Below, piece after piece: positions 34,715-48,722 of a DNA stretch of 64,000 nucleotides. The stretch comes from Chamaecyparis obtusa. Lineage: Eukaryota; Streptophyta; Pinopsida; Cupressales; Cupressaceae. The translations under genes and the position numbers were made by a program. Location of the stretch: positions 608,501 through 672,500 of the forward strand of contig BSBK01001113.1 of NCBI GenBank assembly GCA_027943335.1, read 5' to 3'. Position 1 is the first letter of the stretch, and each line of letters starts with the position of its first letter. Below the pieces are notes generated by a model. The model was not told the DNA's origin, did no database searches, and saw nothing but the letters and a program-made list of their open reading frames with translations.

Positions 34715-37371
34715 ATGTCAAACAAGAATAAGGGTAAGGCTCTCACATATGGGGAAAGCTAAGAGAGGCTAAAAAAATGAAAAACCTTATCATCATACTT
34801 TGGTCATGGTGTTGGAAATGTTTCTGGCCAAAATCAAGAAGCTACTGCATCACAAGAAAATTTTCAAGATTCACAACCTGAACCTGCACGACATATTGAA
34901 GAAGTCAGCAAACCTGATATCTCAGATCACGATGAACTTGAAGAATATTTATAGTTAAATACCCAGAGTATCCATAATGATATAATCAACTTGGATGAGA
35001 CTAAGAATGCTAGAGAAGATGATGGTGTAGGGAAGAAGAAAAGAAAATACAATTCAAAGAATAATATAGAATTGAAAAAAGATTGGATGTGGCATTTGTC
35101 GAGGAATTTTCAAGTAGAATGGGTGTCAAAGTATCCATTCATTGAACCAGTGGACAATCTAATTGAAGGTTTCTAATTGAAGGTGAGCCTCTGGTAGAAT
35201 GCAGATGTAAGATTTTCACCAAGATAAATAAGAAGGAAAAGAGGTTGCAGCTAAAAATTAACACCATAGAGAAGCATATGGGTAAATTTTATGAAAAGAA
35301 AACCATAGATGGAGTTCAAAAATCAGTGATAAGATGGAAAACAAAGGTGGAATCCTATCATGTTAGGAATGCATAATTATATGAATTTCAACATAATATA
35401 AAGACTAAGCCTGGTGAAGTTAAAGGCTCTACTGAATCTTTTTTTGGAAAAGCATTGGAAGTAGAACTAATGGGAAAAGTTGTTCAGTTAAGTGTTGTGT
35501 TTAATATTTTGAGTAGAGGTCATCCTATGATAGACTACCCATCATTGAGTTCTTTATTACACTTTCTGAAAGTTCATAACTATCCTAATAGTCAATGGTC
35601 AATAAACAATGGATGGGAATGGGCAAGTTGTCTTGCGGAGGTTGAAAAAGAGGATCTAAAGGTAAAAATTAAAGAGTCAAATTTTATTGCATTGTCTTTA
35701 GATGAGGTTACAGAAGTAGAAAATACTTCCTAGGTATGCATGCATGTTTATACTTTACATAATTTTTTTCACCAACCTCGTCTACTAACTGTTGCTGAAA
35801 TGAAGGATTATACGACAATGGAAAATTTATTTGAACTAGTAAAGAGTTCTCTAATTGAATATGGAGGTATACATGACATGATGATTGCTAAAAATCTTGT
35901 GTGTGTTGGAGCGAATGGAGCTTCAGTAATGCAAGGCCACAAGGGTGGTCTTTAGACAAAGATTCAATCTTCTTGTGCACCCTACGTTACTCCCATTCAC
36001 TGCATGGACCATAAAATGAATCTAGCTTTTGGAGTTGTCAACAAGCATGCTCCAGTACAAAAAATTGAAGTTTTAATCAAAGAGCTCTACCAATACTTCT
36101 GTTGAAGTTTGAAATGATTGAGGTAATTTCAACACTTTTCCAAAGGAATAACCAATGGGAACAAGCTTCTTAAGGGTAATGATACTAGATGGATCTCTTT
36201 GGATGGACCAGCGCATCAAGTTTTTTTAGAATATCAATCATTGCTTGGTCTAATGAACTCAAGTCCTGACAAAGTAGGGCAACCAAAATTTCTCGCGCTA
36301 CTACGAATGTTAAGTAATGTAGAGACACTCTTAACATTAGCAGATCTTCTCCCCATGCTTGCGGAAATGAGAAATTTAATGAAAAAGGCCCATCAAAGAG
36401 CTATGCATATTGTAGAATATGTTGTGCTGCGTAAATTGACATGTGTGACACTCGATAATCTCTATCGATTATGTGAAGATGTAAAATTTGCCAGTTGGCT
36501 GAAAATCACATATTTGGACAATCTTGATGACTTTTTAAAAATCAATGCAAATGGGGAGTTATGTGTAGAAGTTCATGAAGTTGAGATATCAATGCACTAT
36601 TTTTCTAGGATCGAGTCTGAGGAACTAGGAAAGAACCCCAGGAAGCGAGTATAAAGTATTAAAAGGGAAGACTTTACCAAGATCGTTGAGTCTGTAACAA
36701 CTTCTATGAAGCACATTTCCTTTGATCCTTCCACATAGATTAGAGCAAGATTCCCTCTAGTCCAACTACTTAAATCCATGGCTATTGTGTTTCCTCGATA
36801 TTGGAGACTGAACAGTTCGAAAGATTTTAAAACTAAGCTACTAAATTTGATAGATCATTTTGGCAAAACCAAAGAGTTAAATGGAGTAACTCTAAATGGA
36901 ATTTTAGATGAATCTCATTTGAGAGATAAATCGGGTCATTTTTCACTAACAATGAGGGAACAATATAATATTATGCAGAACCCTCTCGAAGATGGATTGC
37001 TATCAAGGCTTTGGAAAAATCTAGCTAAGAGCGAAATGTTGATTGATTCAATATTAGAATATTTCAAGCTTTCCAATTTATGTCTAACCATGATATTGGG
37101 GTTGGTGGAGGATGATAGAGTTTTTAGTGCTTTGGGATTCCTAAAGTCAAAGCTAAGAAACAAACTAGACAAGAATCTGGAAAATTTCTTGAGGCTCTAT
37201 ACATCTAGGTATGAAGTCAATACTTTTCCTTATGAAAGGGCACTGAAATTATGGAGGAAGAAATGTCAGAGAATAGGGTTGGGAAAAATTTCAAACCAAA
37301 GTGGGAGTGCCAAAGACAATGATGTCATTGACTCATGTACTGGTACTGGTACTGCTAGCAGTGAACATTAG
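34715..37371 (+). pseudogene. hAT-type transposase (KIAA1586/ZNF862-like), dead
   Basis: ATG at 34715 (MSNKNKGKA). The first part, to about 35172, is in one frame and has a charged N-terminus plus WMWHLSRNFQVEWVSKYPF. After a 14-bp duplication the frame shifts and holds to 37371. It then has a zinc-finger-like block (ECRCKIFTKINKKEKRLQL...EKHMG), the RNase H-like core (FIALSLDEVTEVENTS, VCVGANGASVMQGHKGG, PIHCMDHKMNLAF, NDTRWISLDG) and the C-terminal dimerisation part (FSALGFLKSKLRNKLDKNL). GAN stands where the family has GAD, so a catalytic Asp is probably lost. About ten stops are spread along it. In live relatives it cuts and pastes an element with short inverted ends. Confidence 0.82.
35159..35186 (+). 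repeat. 14-bp tandem duplication shifting the transposase frame
   Basis: ctaattgaaggttt then ctaattgaaggtga. Fourteen extra bases change the frame exactly as seen between the upstream and downstream coding parts. Confidence 0.8.
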
Positions 37372-38321
37372 TTAAGCGGAGGTATATAGAGTGAAGAAAA
37401 CATATCAAAGAACCAAGGAAGCTATGAAGTTGATGGTGATGAATCCAAGGATCCCAATAATGATATGATGTGGTAGCTTGAACCATTGTAGAAGTAGTAG
37501 GTCCTAGGTATTTATTAAACTTTTTCTTGAAGTCTACTGTTAGTTTCTATATCTCATCATCAATCATGCATAATAGCATATTATAATGTCAAAAACATGA
37601 ATGTGGTTGATAATGTCATCAAGATTCAATTCCACAATTAATAATGGTTTTTATTTGCATTATTAAGCTCATATGGTACAATTCTTATAGATTTTTCATT
37701 TTTTTTTTGACAACATAGCAATTCATATGTTACAATTCTTAAAAATATCGATTCTCAATTATTTAATTACAAATATGATACAATGTAACAATTCATTCAT
37801 TAATATTAGTAAGAACACAACTCTGTGATTCATTTTACAAAATTCAATGACTCAATACCCATTGGAAATTTGGCACATTGCCCAATTTCAATTTCATTAC
37901 CCTAAGCCAATGACCCTGAATTCCCTTTTATAGAAACAAGGGAGCAACAACAGCTTCAGGTCAATTTTCCTAATGTGAAGTCTCAAAATCTAAATCAGTA
38001 AGATAACTAAAAGTCTACAACATCTCTACAACTGTACATTTCTGCATTTGATAGGCCGGTTTAGTAAATTAGCATTGGCAATAGCATCTGTAACATTGAT
38101 CCTATTCAAAAAACAAAGTTCAAACTTGTTACTTTAAACTCAATTCTAGTATTTAGGATAATATCAAAGATATATACTAAATATATAGAGATGATTGAAA
38201 CTAAAAGTACTTTCACATATTATGATTGATGAGATCAAGATGATTCTGTCAGTTTCTTTAGTATGCTCCATTCTTTGTTGGTTGGAAGGGCAAAATTTGT
38301 GATGTTATAGTAAATGACCTA
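37372..38321. other. Region after the hAT transposase
   Basis: No gene seen. AT-rich, with repeated gttacaattctta/catatggtacaattctta phrases (37670-37745). accta at 38317-38321 would be the left target duplication of B. Confidence 0.45.
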
Positions 38322-39466
38322 TGTATACACTAAAAAGTGACTTCATTAATTAATTAAATATTTATTATTTAATTAATATTGACTTGATGAATTAATTAAA
38401 TATTTATTTCTTCTATTATTAAATAAATTATTCAATATATTCACTATAGTCTATTCTTCTTATCCTAAGTCCTCTAAATAGTCTTATTAAAGTGATTTAA
38501 TCAATTACACAATCACTAAATATGACTAAGGCCCCTAGTCTACCTTATCCACCTAGTCACCTGACACATCACCTTGGCTAAAATAATTAATTATTATTAA
38601 TTATTAATAAGTCATTATCCTCACACACACACACACACATGTCTTGTTTCTAAGGGATATGTGGCCTCATAAGACTTGGTCTCATGACCAAATGTCTTCT
38701 TCTAAACCAAGTCAAGAAGAAATCCCTATTCCTAAGGAGCTTCTCAAGCCACCTCAAAGAGTCAAAGGTGACTCATGGGACACTTGTACCAAGAGTCCTC
38801 ATGAAGAAAAGGTCCTTCCCCTTTCCTCTCAATGGTCTTTGTGAGACACTTGAGATGTGTCTTTCCCTTCCTCCTTCTTCTCCTCCATGTCAATGTAGGA
38901 GGAACATCCTCCCTATTTTTCCTCTCACATTCCAACTACATCCCCCTTTCTCTCAACCCCTTCAACCAAGTCAATTGTAGCCTTAGAATCTTCCACCTTT
39001 CAATCTCCACCCTAGGATTGTGCCACCTAGGCTTGAGTCCTCCAAAAATCTATAAAAGGAGCCTTATTTTCCCTTTGTGAGCTAATAGGTAGTAGTAATT
39101 TTCAAGAATTCTAGAGATCAAGCAATCAAGCATCCAAGCAATCCATATCATTTTGTGAGAATTTGCATAAATATTATATCCACCATAGTTGCATAAAGAC
39201 TAGTTTTGTATATAAATCCATTCAATCTCCACACTTTAGTGATATCTTGGGCAAGGATCTTCAATTGGAAATCTAAGAGCTCAACACATCCAAGGAATCA
39301 AGGCTAGGAGGAAAATGGAGATAAGATTCAATGATTAAGTGAAGGTAAACTTGTTTTAAGTTCATTTGATCATTTGTAATCTTCATTGTGTTGCAATTAG
39401 ATTGACTTATTAGCTTAGATTAGTTAGTATTTCATTTATAATAGTTAGACATCTATTTTGCATACA
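38322..39466 (+). repeat. 5' LTR of element B (1145 bp)
   Basis: Starts tgtatacactaaaaagtgac, ends gcataca. Matches A's 3' LTR with many differences. Contains a short (ca)n run at 38622-38638. Confidence 0.9.
39051..39058 (+). promoter_or_regulatory. TATA box of the B LTR
   Basis: tataaaag in ccaaaaatctataaaaggagcc; conserved in both A LTRs. The expected RNA start is about 39080. Confidence 0.65.
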
Positions 39467-39470
39467 TTTT

Positions 39471-39488
39471 TGGTGCCCACCATGGGGC
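39471..39488 (+). promoter_or_regulatory. Primer binding site of element B
   Basis: tggtgcccaccatggggc, four bases after the LTR end; two changes from the D version. Confidence 0.8.
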
Positions 39489-41573
39489 ACACCCCATAAA
39501 TTTAACATTCTATTTTTAGTTTTTTTCTGTGCATATTTCTATAGGTTCTTTCTCCACATCCATTTGTGATTTTTACGCATCTGCCACAAATTCTTGCACA
39601 TTCATTCTGTTTATCACCAGTCACTTCTATTTCTATCTTTTTCTCTCATTCAATGCATCTATCACAAGTTCTTGTGCATTCATATCACATTACTACATTT
39701 TTCTTAAAATTGTGCATTAACTTCATTTTCTTATGCATACATTTACTGTTTCAATGCATCCATCTTGTCTGTGCATTTACTTTCTATTTCTACGCATCCA
39801 TCATCTATTTCTGCGCATTTGTTATTTTAATTTATAGATTTCTATTTTTTATTATTTTAGAATTTAGCTAATCACTTTAACTATTTTTTGTTTGCTATTT
39901 TAGACATCTAGGCTATTTTGGAGGTCAAATTTGAAGACCCCACATTAGGATTATTGATTGTTTACTTGCAGGTTCTTAAGGGGTTTGAAAAATAAACCAT
40001 AATCTTCGTTTGGGTTTTAAAACAAGACGTGCATTTTATTTTCATGTGTCTTCCTTAGTTTAAGAATTTTGTCTATTATTTCTTGCTTTCATAGCTATCT
40101 ATAATCCCAAAATTATAACAACGTATCCTCTCCCCTCGTGATTCATGGATCTTGGATGTAAGAGAAATTTTGATAATTTTTAGAGGGTGGGAAAAGAGGC
40201 ACTCACCCCAAGGAATGACCCAACCGATAACAGGCTAAAGCCAAGCCCTTCCAAATCAGTATATAAAAAATGCCATTGTGATTAGTCTCACAGTGGACAT
40301 GTGTGAATTCATTGTGGCAACCAAAATATCCTCTAGTACTCGTGTGGTCCGTTAAAGTCCCTACATTGTTAAGGTAAAAATCTTACTTTGGAAGGATTGG
40401 GAGAGCCCCCTTAATTGGGAAAATGACTTGATCACAACCACCTGAATGGATGTCCTTACAAAATACTTTTGTATAGTGGCCAAAAACCTTCTATTTGCTG
40501 GCTCAAGGGGTCACCCAAGCCTGTAAAGACACCCCACAATATTCACGGTTCATAGTAGAGATAACAATCCTTTGGGAAGTAATGACCCATTGAATTTGGA
40601 ACTTGGTGTGCTAGAGAAGTGAGTGCACTTTAAGGAGGAACCTGTGCCGCCAAGTTCCTAGGCTGTCCGCTGTGAATTTGCGTGGCTGGATTTTATCCAA
40701 GTGGGGATTCAACAAATACTGTCCTTGCCAACCTTAGGAATTGTAAGCCTGTTTGTACATTCATACTAGATCAAATTAGATTAAATAATTTCTATTTTGC
40801 ATGTATGTATTTATGCATTTTTACTTTGCCAAAACAATCATCTGAAAAACCAAAAACATTGGCAAAAAAAAAAACTACAAGAAAAACCATAAAAAAACCA
40901 ATGCTGCACATTTATCAATTTTTGTTGCACATTGATCCAATCTTTCTATGCATTTGTGACTACTATTGAACATTGATTCCATATTTCTGTGCATTGATTT
41001 AACTCTGCTATGTGTATACTTGATTGTCCTGTGCATACACAATAGAGAGCATTTTTACAGATCCTAGGATTTTCACACAAGCTTTTTTGGATACCCATTT
41101 TTGTCCTCAATACGATTCTGGCAAAACATTTGATTTTCACAAACCTTTGATCCTTAGTTTGACCATTTTCATCTAAATTCACCATCTTTCTTTCATCAAA
41201 AATCCCAAAAATCATTCCAAATCTGTAAAATCCCTAATTCATGTTGAATCATTACCTTAAAAAAAACTATTAGATTTTGATCTTTGTGAGTTGTTATATC
41301 AGGGTTTATCATCCTTAACAAAACACTTACCTAGGTTATTATCTCTTGATTTTTCTTTGTCACATCATAGTCAGATCCATACCTCCTATAGAATTAGATT
41401 ATCAAATTTCTACACTTGTTTCAACACTTTAGGTTCATTTCTACATCTATCCAATCAAACACACTCCATTTGCTTCATCAAATTCTTCATCCCAAAATCA
41501 TCTTTCACCTTTTATGGTTCAAACTCAATCTTAGAAACTCAAGCAAACTGTTGATCTAGAATCTGTAGACAAG
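39489..41573 (+). other. Leader of element B
   Basis: No gene seen. Many dispersed gtgcattt/tgcgcattt/cgcatcc motifs at 39530-39830 and 40900-41040, as in the A leader. Confidence 0.7.
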
Positions 41574-42784
41574 ATGGAAGACAATAATAATGATGAAAAC
41601 CCTTGGTCTGTAATTCCTAGGAAGAGCTCAATTTTTACATCAGAAGAACCAACAGATCAAGATTTAAGAGACACTATGCAAGATCCTAGGTTATATAAGG
41701 TCATGGAAAGACTCTTAAATGTGGATAAGGAGATGCATTTCCTCATTCTTTCTCAACAAGGAGAAAAATTACCCAATGATTTTGATATCTCCAGTCTTCA
41801 AGAACTACCTATCATTCACAATCAAGAAATCCCTAGTGTTTCTCAAGAGACACATGCTCATGGAGAAAAGGAAGAAAAACAAAAGAATACTTCCCATAAC
41901 ACTCAAGGACCTCCACCATCTTTGGATCCCATTTTACAACAAATCCAAATGCTTCAACAAAAAATCTGTGACATTCAAACTAGATCATCAACCAAGAAGT
42001 ATTCCTTAGATGATATATGTCCTTATCCTTTTTATAAAAATTAGCAATGATTTCATTCCCTCCTCATTTTGAGGTACCTAAATTTGACAAATACAAAGGG
42101 AATTCGGATCCACCAGACCACATTCATGAGTTTTGTGCTGCTTGTATTGAAGTTTCTCACAATGACACTTATCTTATGTGACTATTTCCATGTAGTTTAG
42201 GAGGACAAGCCATGAAATGGTTCTCTAAACTTCCCCCAGGCATCAAATCTTTCAATGAGCTTATTGACAAGTTTGTGACTCATTACTCATATAACATCAA
42301 ACATGAAGTCACTATGCTTGATCTTTGAAATGCACAAAAAAAGAATGGAGAACCTTTCCTTACTTTTTTGCAAATATGTCATCAATTATTTGCCAAGTAT
42401 CCACGAACAATTCCCGAACAAGAAAATATGGATATCTTTGTGCATTACCTTACACAAGAAATGAGCTATAGGTTGCAATTGCAATGTCCTCCAAACTTTA
42501 ACAAGCTCATTGAAAATGGCATCAAAGTTGAGGAAGCTATGGTTAGAAAAGGTGAGATTAAGATTTACTCCAAGGACAATGTTGGATCTTCAAATTCAAA
42601 TCCCAACAACAACAATAATTTTAAGTCTAAATTTTGGAACAAAAAAAAGAATATTGTCAATGACAGGATTGTTCATAACTGACATGTTAAACCAACACAA
42701 CCTCTTTTGAATCTCAAAACAAAAGCCAATGCTACTCAACCATATTATAGTAATCAAACATCAACTCATAATACCAACAACAAT
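41574..42784 (+). pseudogene. gag of element B
   Basis: ATG at 41574 (MEDNNNDENPWSVIPRKSS). 41574-42044 is open and includes the coiled coil (QIQMLQQKICDIQ) and ICPYPFYKN; a stop follows. The Gag domain continues (KFDKYKGNSDPPDHIHEFC, LGGQAMKWFSKLPP, ELIDKFVTHYSYN) with stops near 42178 and 42328, then is open at 42368-42682 (MSYRLQLQCPPNFNKLIENG) to an Asn-rich end. It aligns with A 28869-27669. Confidence 0.83.
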
Positions 42785-42835
42785 TAATCCAATTTGTGAT
42801 TACCTTTTATGCCACATAGATGAAATTTTACTCCT

Positions 42836-44652
42836 TTGGGTGAATCTCTTGAATTTTCATTAAGGAAGTTGATCACAAAGAAACTCATTGTACTTCTTGA
42901 AACTAGAGATTTTGAGCCTAGGGTGAAACCTTCTTGGTGGAATGATAACAATTATTGTAAATTTCATAGAGGGAAAGGTCACAAAACCAATGATTTTCAA
43001 AGACTTAAACATGTGATACAATACTTGATTGAAAGTGGATAAATAAGTGTTGATGGACATACCTCAAATGAGTCACATACGGATTTTAAAGATCCACTTC
43101 CTGAACATAAGAAAGGAAGTTCTTCTAATGCTAAAGGTGATAATCAAGCCAAATACAATACCACATCCTATAAGTATGTTAATCACATTTCTGAATGTCA
43201 TCCTTCTCAATACTATGCCAATGTGATTACTATCAAAGAAACATCTAAGAGTCAACCAGTTAATGTTACTACTCGATCCCAATCTAAGGTTACTCTCCGA
43301 GGTCTCTTGTCTAAACCTACCAACTCACAAAAAAATTCTTTCTATGTTCCAAAGTCTACACCAAATGTTTCTAATCAATACAATCTTTTGGATCAATTGA
43401 AGAAAAAACCAGCCCAAATATATATACTAGAGCTTTTGTGTCTGTCACCATCTCATAAGGATATTCTTGAGAAAGCTCTCCTAGAAACTCATGTTCATAA
43501 AAATCTAGATCAAGTCCAATTTCAAGCTATGGTGGGACATTTGACAACTCCACATTATCTATCTTTTACTCGGCATGATTATCTAGCCATTAATCAACCA
43601 CATAATGCTCCAGTCCATATAGAAGTCCTTGTACAAAATCATAAAATCAAAAGAGTACTAATAGATGGAGGAGGTGGATTGAATATATGCACTTTGAAAC
43701 TAGTCCTTGCATTGGGATTTTATGAAAATATTGTAGATCCAAAGAACAAAACCACAATCAAAGCTTATGATGAAGAAGAGAGGTCATCTAAGGGATTTTT
43801 TGTTCTTGCTATCAGAGTAGGTCCTATAGTCAAAGATGTACTTTGTCAAATTCTTGATATGGATCTCTCATATAACATTCTTTTGGGGAGACCTTGGATT
43901 AATTCTATGCAAGTTGTGCCCTCCACTTATCATCAGTGTTTGAAATTTCCCCACAATGGTCAAGAAATAACTATCAAAGGAGATCCGAATCCTTTCTAGT
44001 ATTGTAATACTGTGAAGACAACACCTAAATCTTTGGTACCTTATAATCATGCTGGATTTTCTACAACCACACCCATTGATCCAAGAAATGTAGCATCAAA
44101 ATCTAAATGTAATGGGATCAAGATAGACATAAAAGAACAATGTATGGGACAATACACTTTGGGTCAAACTGTTTGTATCACAAAATTACCCTTGTCTCCT
44201 AAGTCATATGGAAAATCCTTGATTATCAAACAACAATCAGAAGCTCCTTCCACACTTGTGTATGACACATTTATAAGTGGGGCACTATATCAAAAGAAGT
44301 AGTTGAGAATAATGCTAACCATTTGCTTGAGCCAGATAAGAATGAAGAAGATGTAAAACATGTATATATATCACCTAATGTATATGGTAAAGGATATACT
44401 TTGTTGCAAAAGATGGGATACCAAGGTAGTGGACCTATAGGGTTGCAGAGAGAAGGTGTTATAAAACCAATTCTGAAAAATCTAAATTACCAAAGAGATA
44501 CCATGGGGTCAGGATATAAAGGAGAAGGACTAAAAGAGCCTAAAGGCAAAGAAAAGATCACACTTTTCCATGAGATATCTAAGGCCCCTACATTACAATT
44601 CCAAAAACATGGCATGTATGTGGATCCAAAAAAGAAAAGGATAGCAATATAA
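42836..44652 (+). pseudogene. Gag end, protease and G-patch of element B
   Basis: 42836-43040 holds KFHRGKGHKTNDF, better kept than in A. 43223-43999 is open and includes the protease VLIDGGGGLNIC (about 43655-43690) and ILLGRPWINSMQVVPS (about 43876). After a stop and small frame changes, 44323-44652 has the G-patch GKGYTLLQKMGYQGSGPIGL (about 44386-44445). Same order as A 27644-25844. Confidence 0.83.
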
Positions 44653-46422
44653 ATCATTAATAGACTTAGGGATAATCATGATAATGATTCCAACTCTAAT
44701 GATTACAAATGGGATTCCTTATCTGACTATACTAAAGAAATAGGAGTCGATGTTGTCCATGCCTATAATGGTGATTAACATGAGGGGGAGAGTTCAAGGA
44801 TTGAATCACTAGGATTAGTTCCACATGATACTACTCTTGATGATTGTGAGGAAAGTGAGAATTATTTTATGATAGACAATTCAGATGAGAGTATGGAAAT
44901 AGACCTTGCTGATATGATCATAAACCTTGAAAACTTCTCTATAAATACCATCTCAGGCTTTGAAATTGACCCAAATGATCCAATACCCCTTATTCATCCT
45001 GAGCTTATAGATTGGGATTCTCCCAAACATCCAGAACTTGATGTTTTCCATAATGATGATGTAATTTTTAACTGTCTTGGAATCATAAATCATCTACCAC
45101 TAGGGGATCATAAGTTAGGATTTCTAATAGAACTCAATGACATGGCTTATTTTGGAGAGCATTCTAATCCTTTTAGTTGTAAAAATGTAAAAATTATCAA
45201 TAGATCTAATGGTGAAAACCACTCAATGGCAGTATTAGATCTGAAAATAGTAAAAAGAAAAGATGTATCTAAGGGTGAAAACCTCTCCGAGGCACTTGAA
45301 GATTGAAGGATTGACACTCTCCCCAATTATATGTATCAAGAGAAATATGAAATACTTTTTGAGCCAAAATTACCTCTCAACATTGGAACGAAGGAGTCTC
45401 CACATATTTTCAAAGTAGCAGCATCATTAACAGAGTCAGAGAGAGAATCTTTTTCATAGTTTTTCAAAGAGAGACAAGTCAAATCTGCCTGGTCTTATGT
45501 TGATATGCTAGGAATGGATCCTAATATTATTATGCATCGCTTTTCTATTGCACCAAGAATTAAACTAGTTAAACAAAAATTTAGAAAGATGCATCCTTAT
45601 ATTGCACTTATGGTTAAAGCAGAATTGAAGAAGCTCCTAGATGTTGTATTCATTCGAGCCATTGATTATGCTAAATGGATTTCCAATATTGTACCAGTAT
45701 CAAAGCCAGACAAGTCTATCATGATTTGTATAGATTTTTGAGATCTCAACAAAGCTTTTCCTAAAGATGACTTCCCATTGCCTAACATTGATATCATAGT
45801 TGATTTGATGGCTGGTCATGAGATGTTGTCTCAAATGGAGAATTTTTTCTAGCTATAATCAGATCAAAATTGTGCCAGAAGACCAAGAGAAGACTGCTTT
45901 TACATGTCCTTGGGGCACATATTGTTGGAATGTGATGCCTTTTGGGCTCAAGAATGCTGGTGCAACTTATTAGAGGGATATGACCACAATATTTCATGAC
46001 ATGATGCATACTATAATGGAATATTGTGTTGATGATATTCTAGCAAAATTTGAAAATAGAGATGGTCATCTATGAGTGCTAGATAGAGTATCCACCTGAA
46101 TGGAAAAGTATCATATTAAACTCAATCCAAAGAAGTGTGCATTCAGGGTATATTGTATCAGCTAAAGGTAAAGAATTTGATCAAGAAAAAGTTAAGGCAA
46201 TCCTGGAGATGGCTTCCTCTACAAATATTAGTTAATATCTTTACAAGGATGCCTCCAATCAATCAGAAGGTTTTTTTCTCAACTAGCAGATAGAAGTCAT
46301 CCCTTTCATCACTTGTTACATAAATACATATCATTCAAGTTGGATGATAAGTGTGAAGAAGCCTTCACTAAGATCAAGCAATATTTGGAAAATCCTCCTA
46401 GTCTTATGTCACCAATTCCAGT
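44653..46422 (+). pseudogene. Spacer and reverse transcriptase of element B, cut by F
   Basis: 44653-45306 is the acidic spacer, present once here and twice in A. 45505-46400 is RT: WISNIVPVSKPDKSIM (about 45677), DLNKAFPKDDFPLPN (about 45743), GTYCWNVMPFGLKNAGATY (about 45915) and the catalytic loop read as CVDD (46025-46036) where A has YVDD. Several stops and shifts. The coding sequence is interrupted at 46422 just before the RNase H part. Confidence 0.85.
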
Positions 46423-48198
46423 TGTAATGCCCCGCCAGGGAACCCAAGAGAGATTAACCTAAAACATGCTACTAAGTTTGGTGAATATTTTTTTTTCTAA
46501 AGTTAACATACAAGATAAACATCAATGCAGAAGCAATTACCATTTACTCACATTAATACAACATCCAAAATAGATTACAATATTCGAGGGTCCCATGACG
46601 TAGAATTACTTAAGAATGAAACACAACTAAAATAACAATAACAAAAGGTTCCATAAGCTAGATATTACAATTACATCATATAACAATAAATTACAATCCT
46701 CATGGACATCCATGATATCTACATAAACTCACATCCACTTCACATGTCATAGGGTATGTGGTAATCACTCTAATACATATAATACAATGTCTATATTAGG
46801 TATCACATGCGATACTATAATATAGTATTACATAATAATGAGGATAAGAAAAGAAACCACCAAAGAAGAATCATAAGGAATCCAACTGCAGAAGCACCGT
46901 CAAGCATCAGTATCAGGACGTCGAATCTCAAATGGTAAAGAATCACTACCACTTGTCCATGTAGAACCACAAAGGTCTACCCCACCATGTTGAGGAGATA
47001 ACAAAAAACCCCACTCGGATAACCAATACCAAAGCAATGATAAAAATACTAAGCAAGAGGATCCTGAAAAATATCTAACTCAAAGTGTACAAAATAAAGT
47101 GATAGGTAAGACTCACTAATCCAGAGGCATCTGACACTTGTAGAATAACTAGACTATGCATAGGAAGGTGTCATCATGTACTTCTAATCCTTGAGTCTCG
47201 TCTTGGTAATCACTCTGGATCCTGACACTCAAGTGACCATACACAGTATCAATGAACTCTCGTATAGACGAAGCCATTAACTATGCCAGACACACACCTT
47301 TCAAAGGTGGAAAGAATCATCGCATCCTCCATCTTAGTCTGTACTAGCACTCAAGCATGGGTGAGGAAGCATATCTTATTAAGTTTATTTAAATACCCCT
47401 TAATTATATTAGGTTATCACTTCATTACAAATACTTACAATAAGTGATCTTGGTAGCCACTTATGGGCCCTGACACTTATTGCAAGCCAACCCCTACTAC
47501 ATATCTAGGTAAACTACCCTAGTCTCATAGATCTCACATAGATCAAATCAGGTATACAAATAGGTAATCCCAGATCCAATTTCACACACAAGAACTAGAA
47601 ATGATTACAAAGGTACCATAAACAAAATATAAAGCATCATGAGCCCAAATGGTCAAATCAGGGTATAATTGGAATACACAAACATACACCAAATTATAAC
47701 TGAAAACATGTCCAACTGACACATACCTCGACCTCTATTTTCCCCCTAGGTCTTCTAGTATCTTGATATCACAATAAGTACAAGAAGACTACTTCAGGAA
47801 TGAAGAATACAATACTCACATCATAGAAAATCTAAAATTGAACTATAAGCACTTCAATTCCATTTTGATCATAATCGCATCCAAGTATAGAAACACATAA
47901 AACCATCGAGAGAATCTTTAACATAAACATCCCAATAATGCCATAAATAAAAGAATATTCCCTATAGACTCCTAAAAGATCTAACAAGTTAAAACACCTA
48001 ATTTTAGTAGATGTACTTCCATTTCCAATATAAACATATTTGAACCTACCTCATTAGGTTTGGTTATATACTCAAATTAAATATACATACACATTGCATT
48101 TAAATATAAATTTATGTCTAGTAAAAACAACTAACTAACAATCCATTGAAATATATTTAATAAAACTAATCTACATTTAATCAATTAATGAATAAATT

Positions 48199-48414
48199 TA
48201 ATTAAACTTATTAATAAATAAAATTTAATTAAACTAAATAATAATTAACATTTAATTAAACTTATTAATAAATAAAATTTAATTAAACTAAATAATAATT
48301 AACATTTAATTAAACTTATTAATAAATAAAATTAATTAAACTAAATAATAATTAACATTTAATTAAACTTATTAATAAATAAAATTTAATTAAACTAAAT
48401 AATAATTAAAATTT
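48199..48414. repeat. 54-bp AT-only tandem array, 4 copies, in F
   Basis: Units repeat attaaacttattaataaata and aactaaataataattaacat. One copy is a base shorter. Confidence 0.88.
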
Positions 48415-48507
48415 AATTAAACTTAATTAATAATTAACATTTTAAAATAAAGTAAAATTATATAAAAAAAACTTTTAATAAAATAAAATTTAAAAATTAA
48501 AAAAACA

Positions 48508-48722
48508 AAAGTGAAGGGGGGTGGGAAGCGGGCCCCATGCCCCCTTTTTCAGCCTCTTGAACTGGACGGCTTCCCCCTTGAGGTTACCACCGACAGGTTC
48601 CGTGCCCCCCCCTTTGGGGTTACCATCGACAGTCTTGTTGTGCAGCCCCCTCGGACAAGTCACCAATAGCCTGCCTGCGACAGTCGAGAGGTGGGGGAGG
48701 TGGTGGTCCCCGCCCCTCCTAA
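48508..48722. other. GC-rich island in F
   Basis: About 215 bp dominated by G and C runs (ggggggtgggaagcgggcccc, gtgccccccccttt) between very AT-rich flanks. It holds two related phrases, gaggttaccaccgacag and ggggttaccatcgacag, 46 bp apart. Confidence 0.75.

Noticed and set aside
33560..38321. Search for hAT terminal inverted repeats and 8-bp duplication
   Set aside because: No pair of ends found by eye; not claimed.
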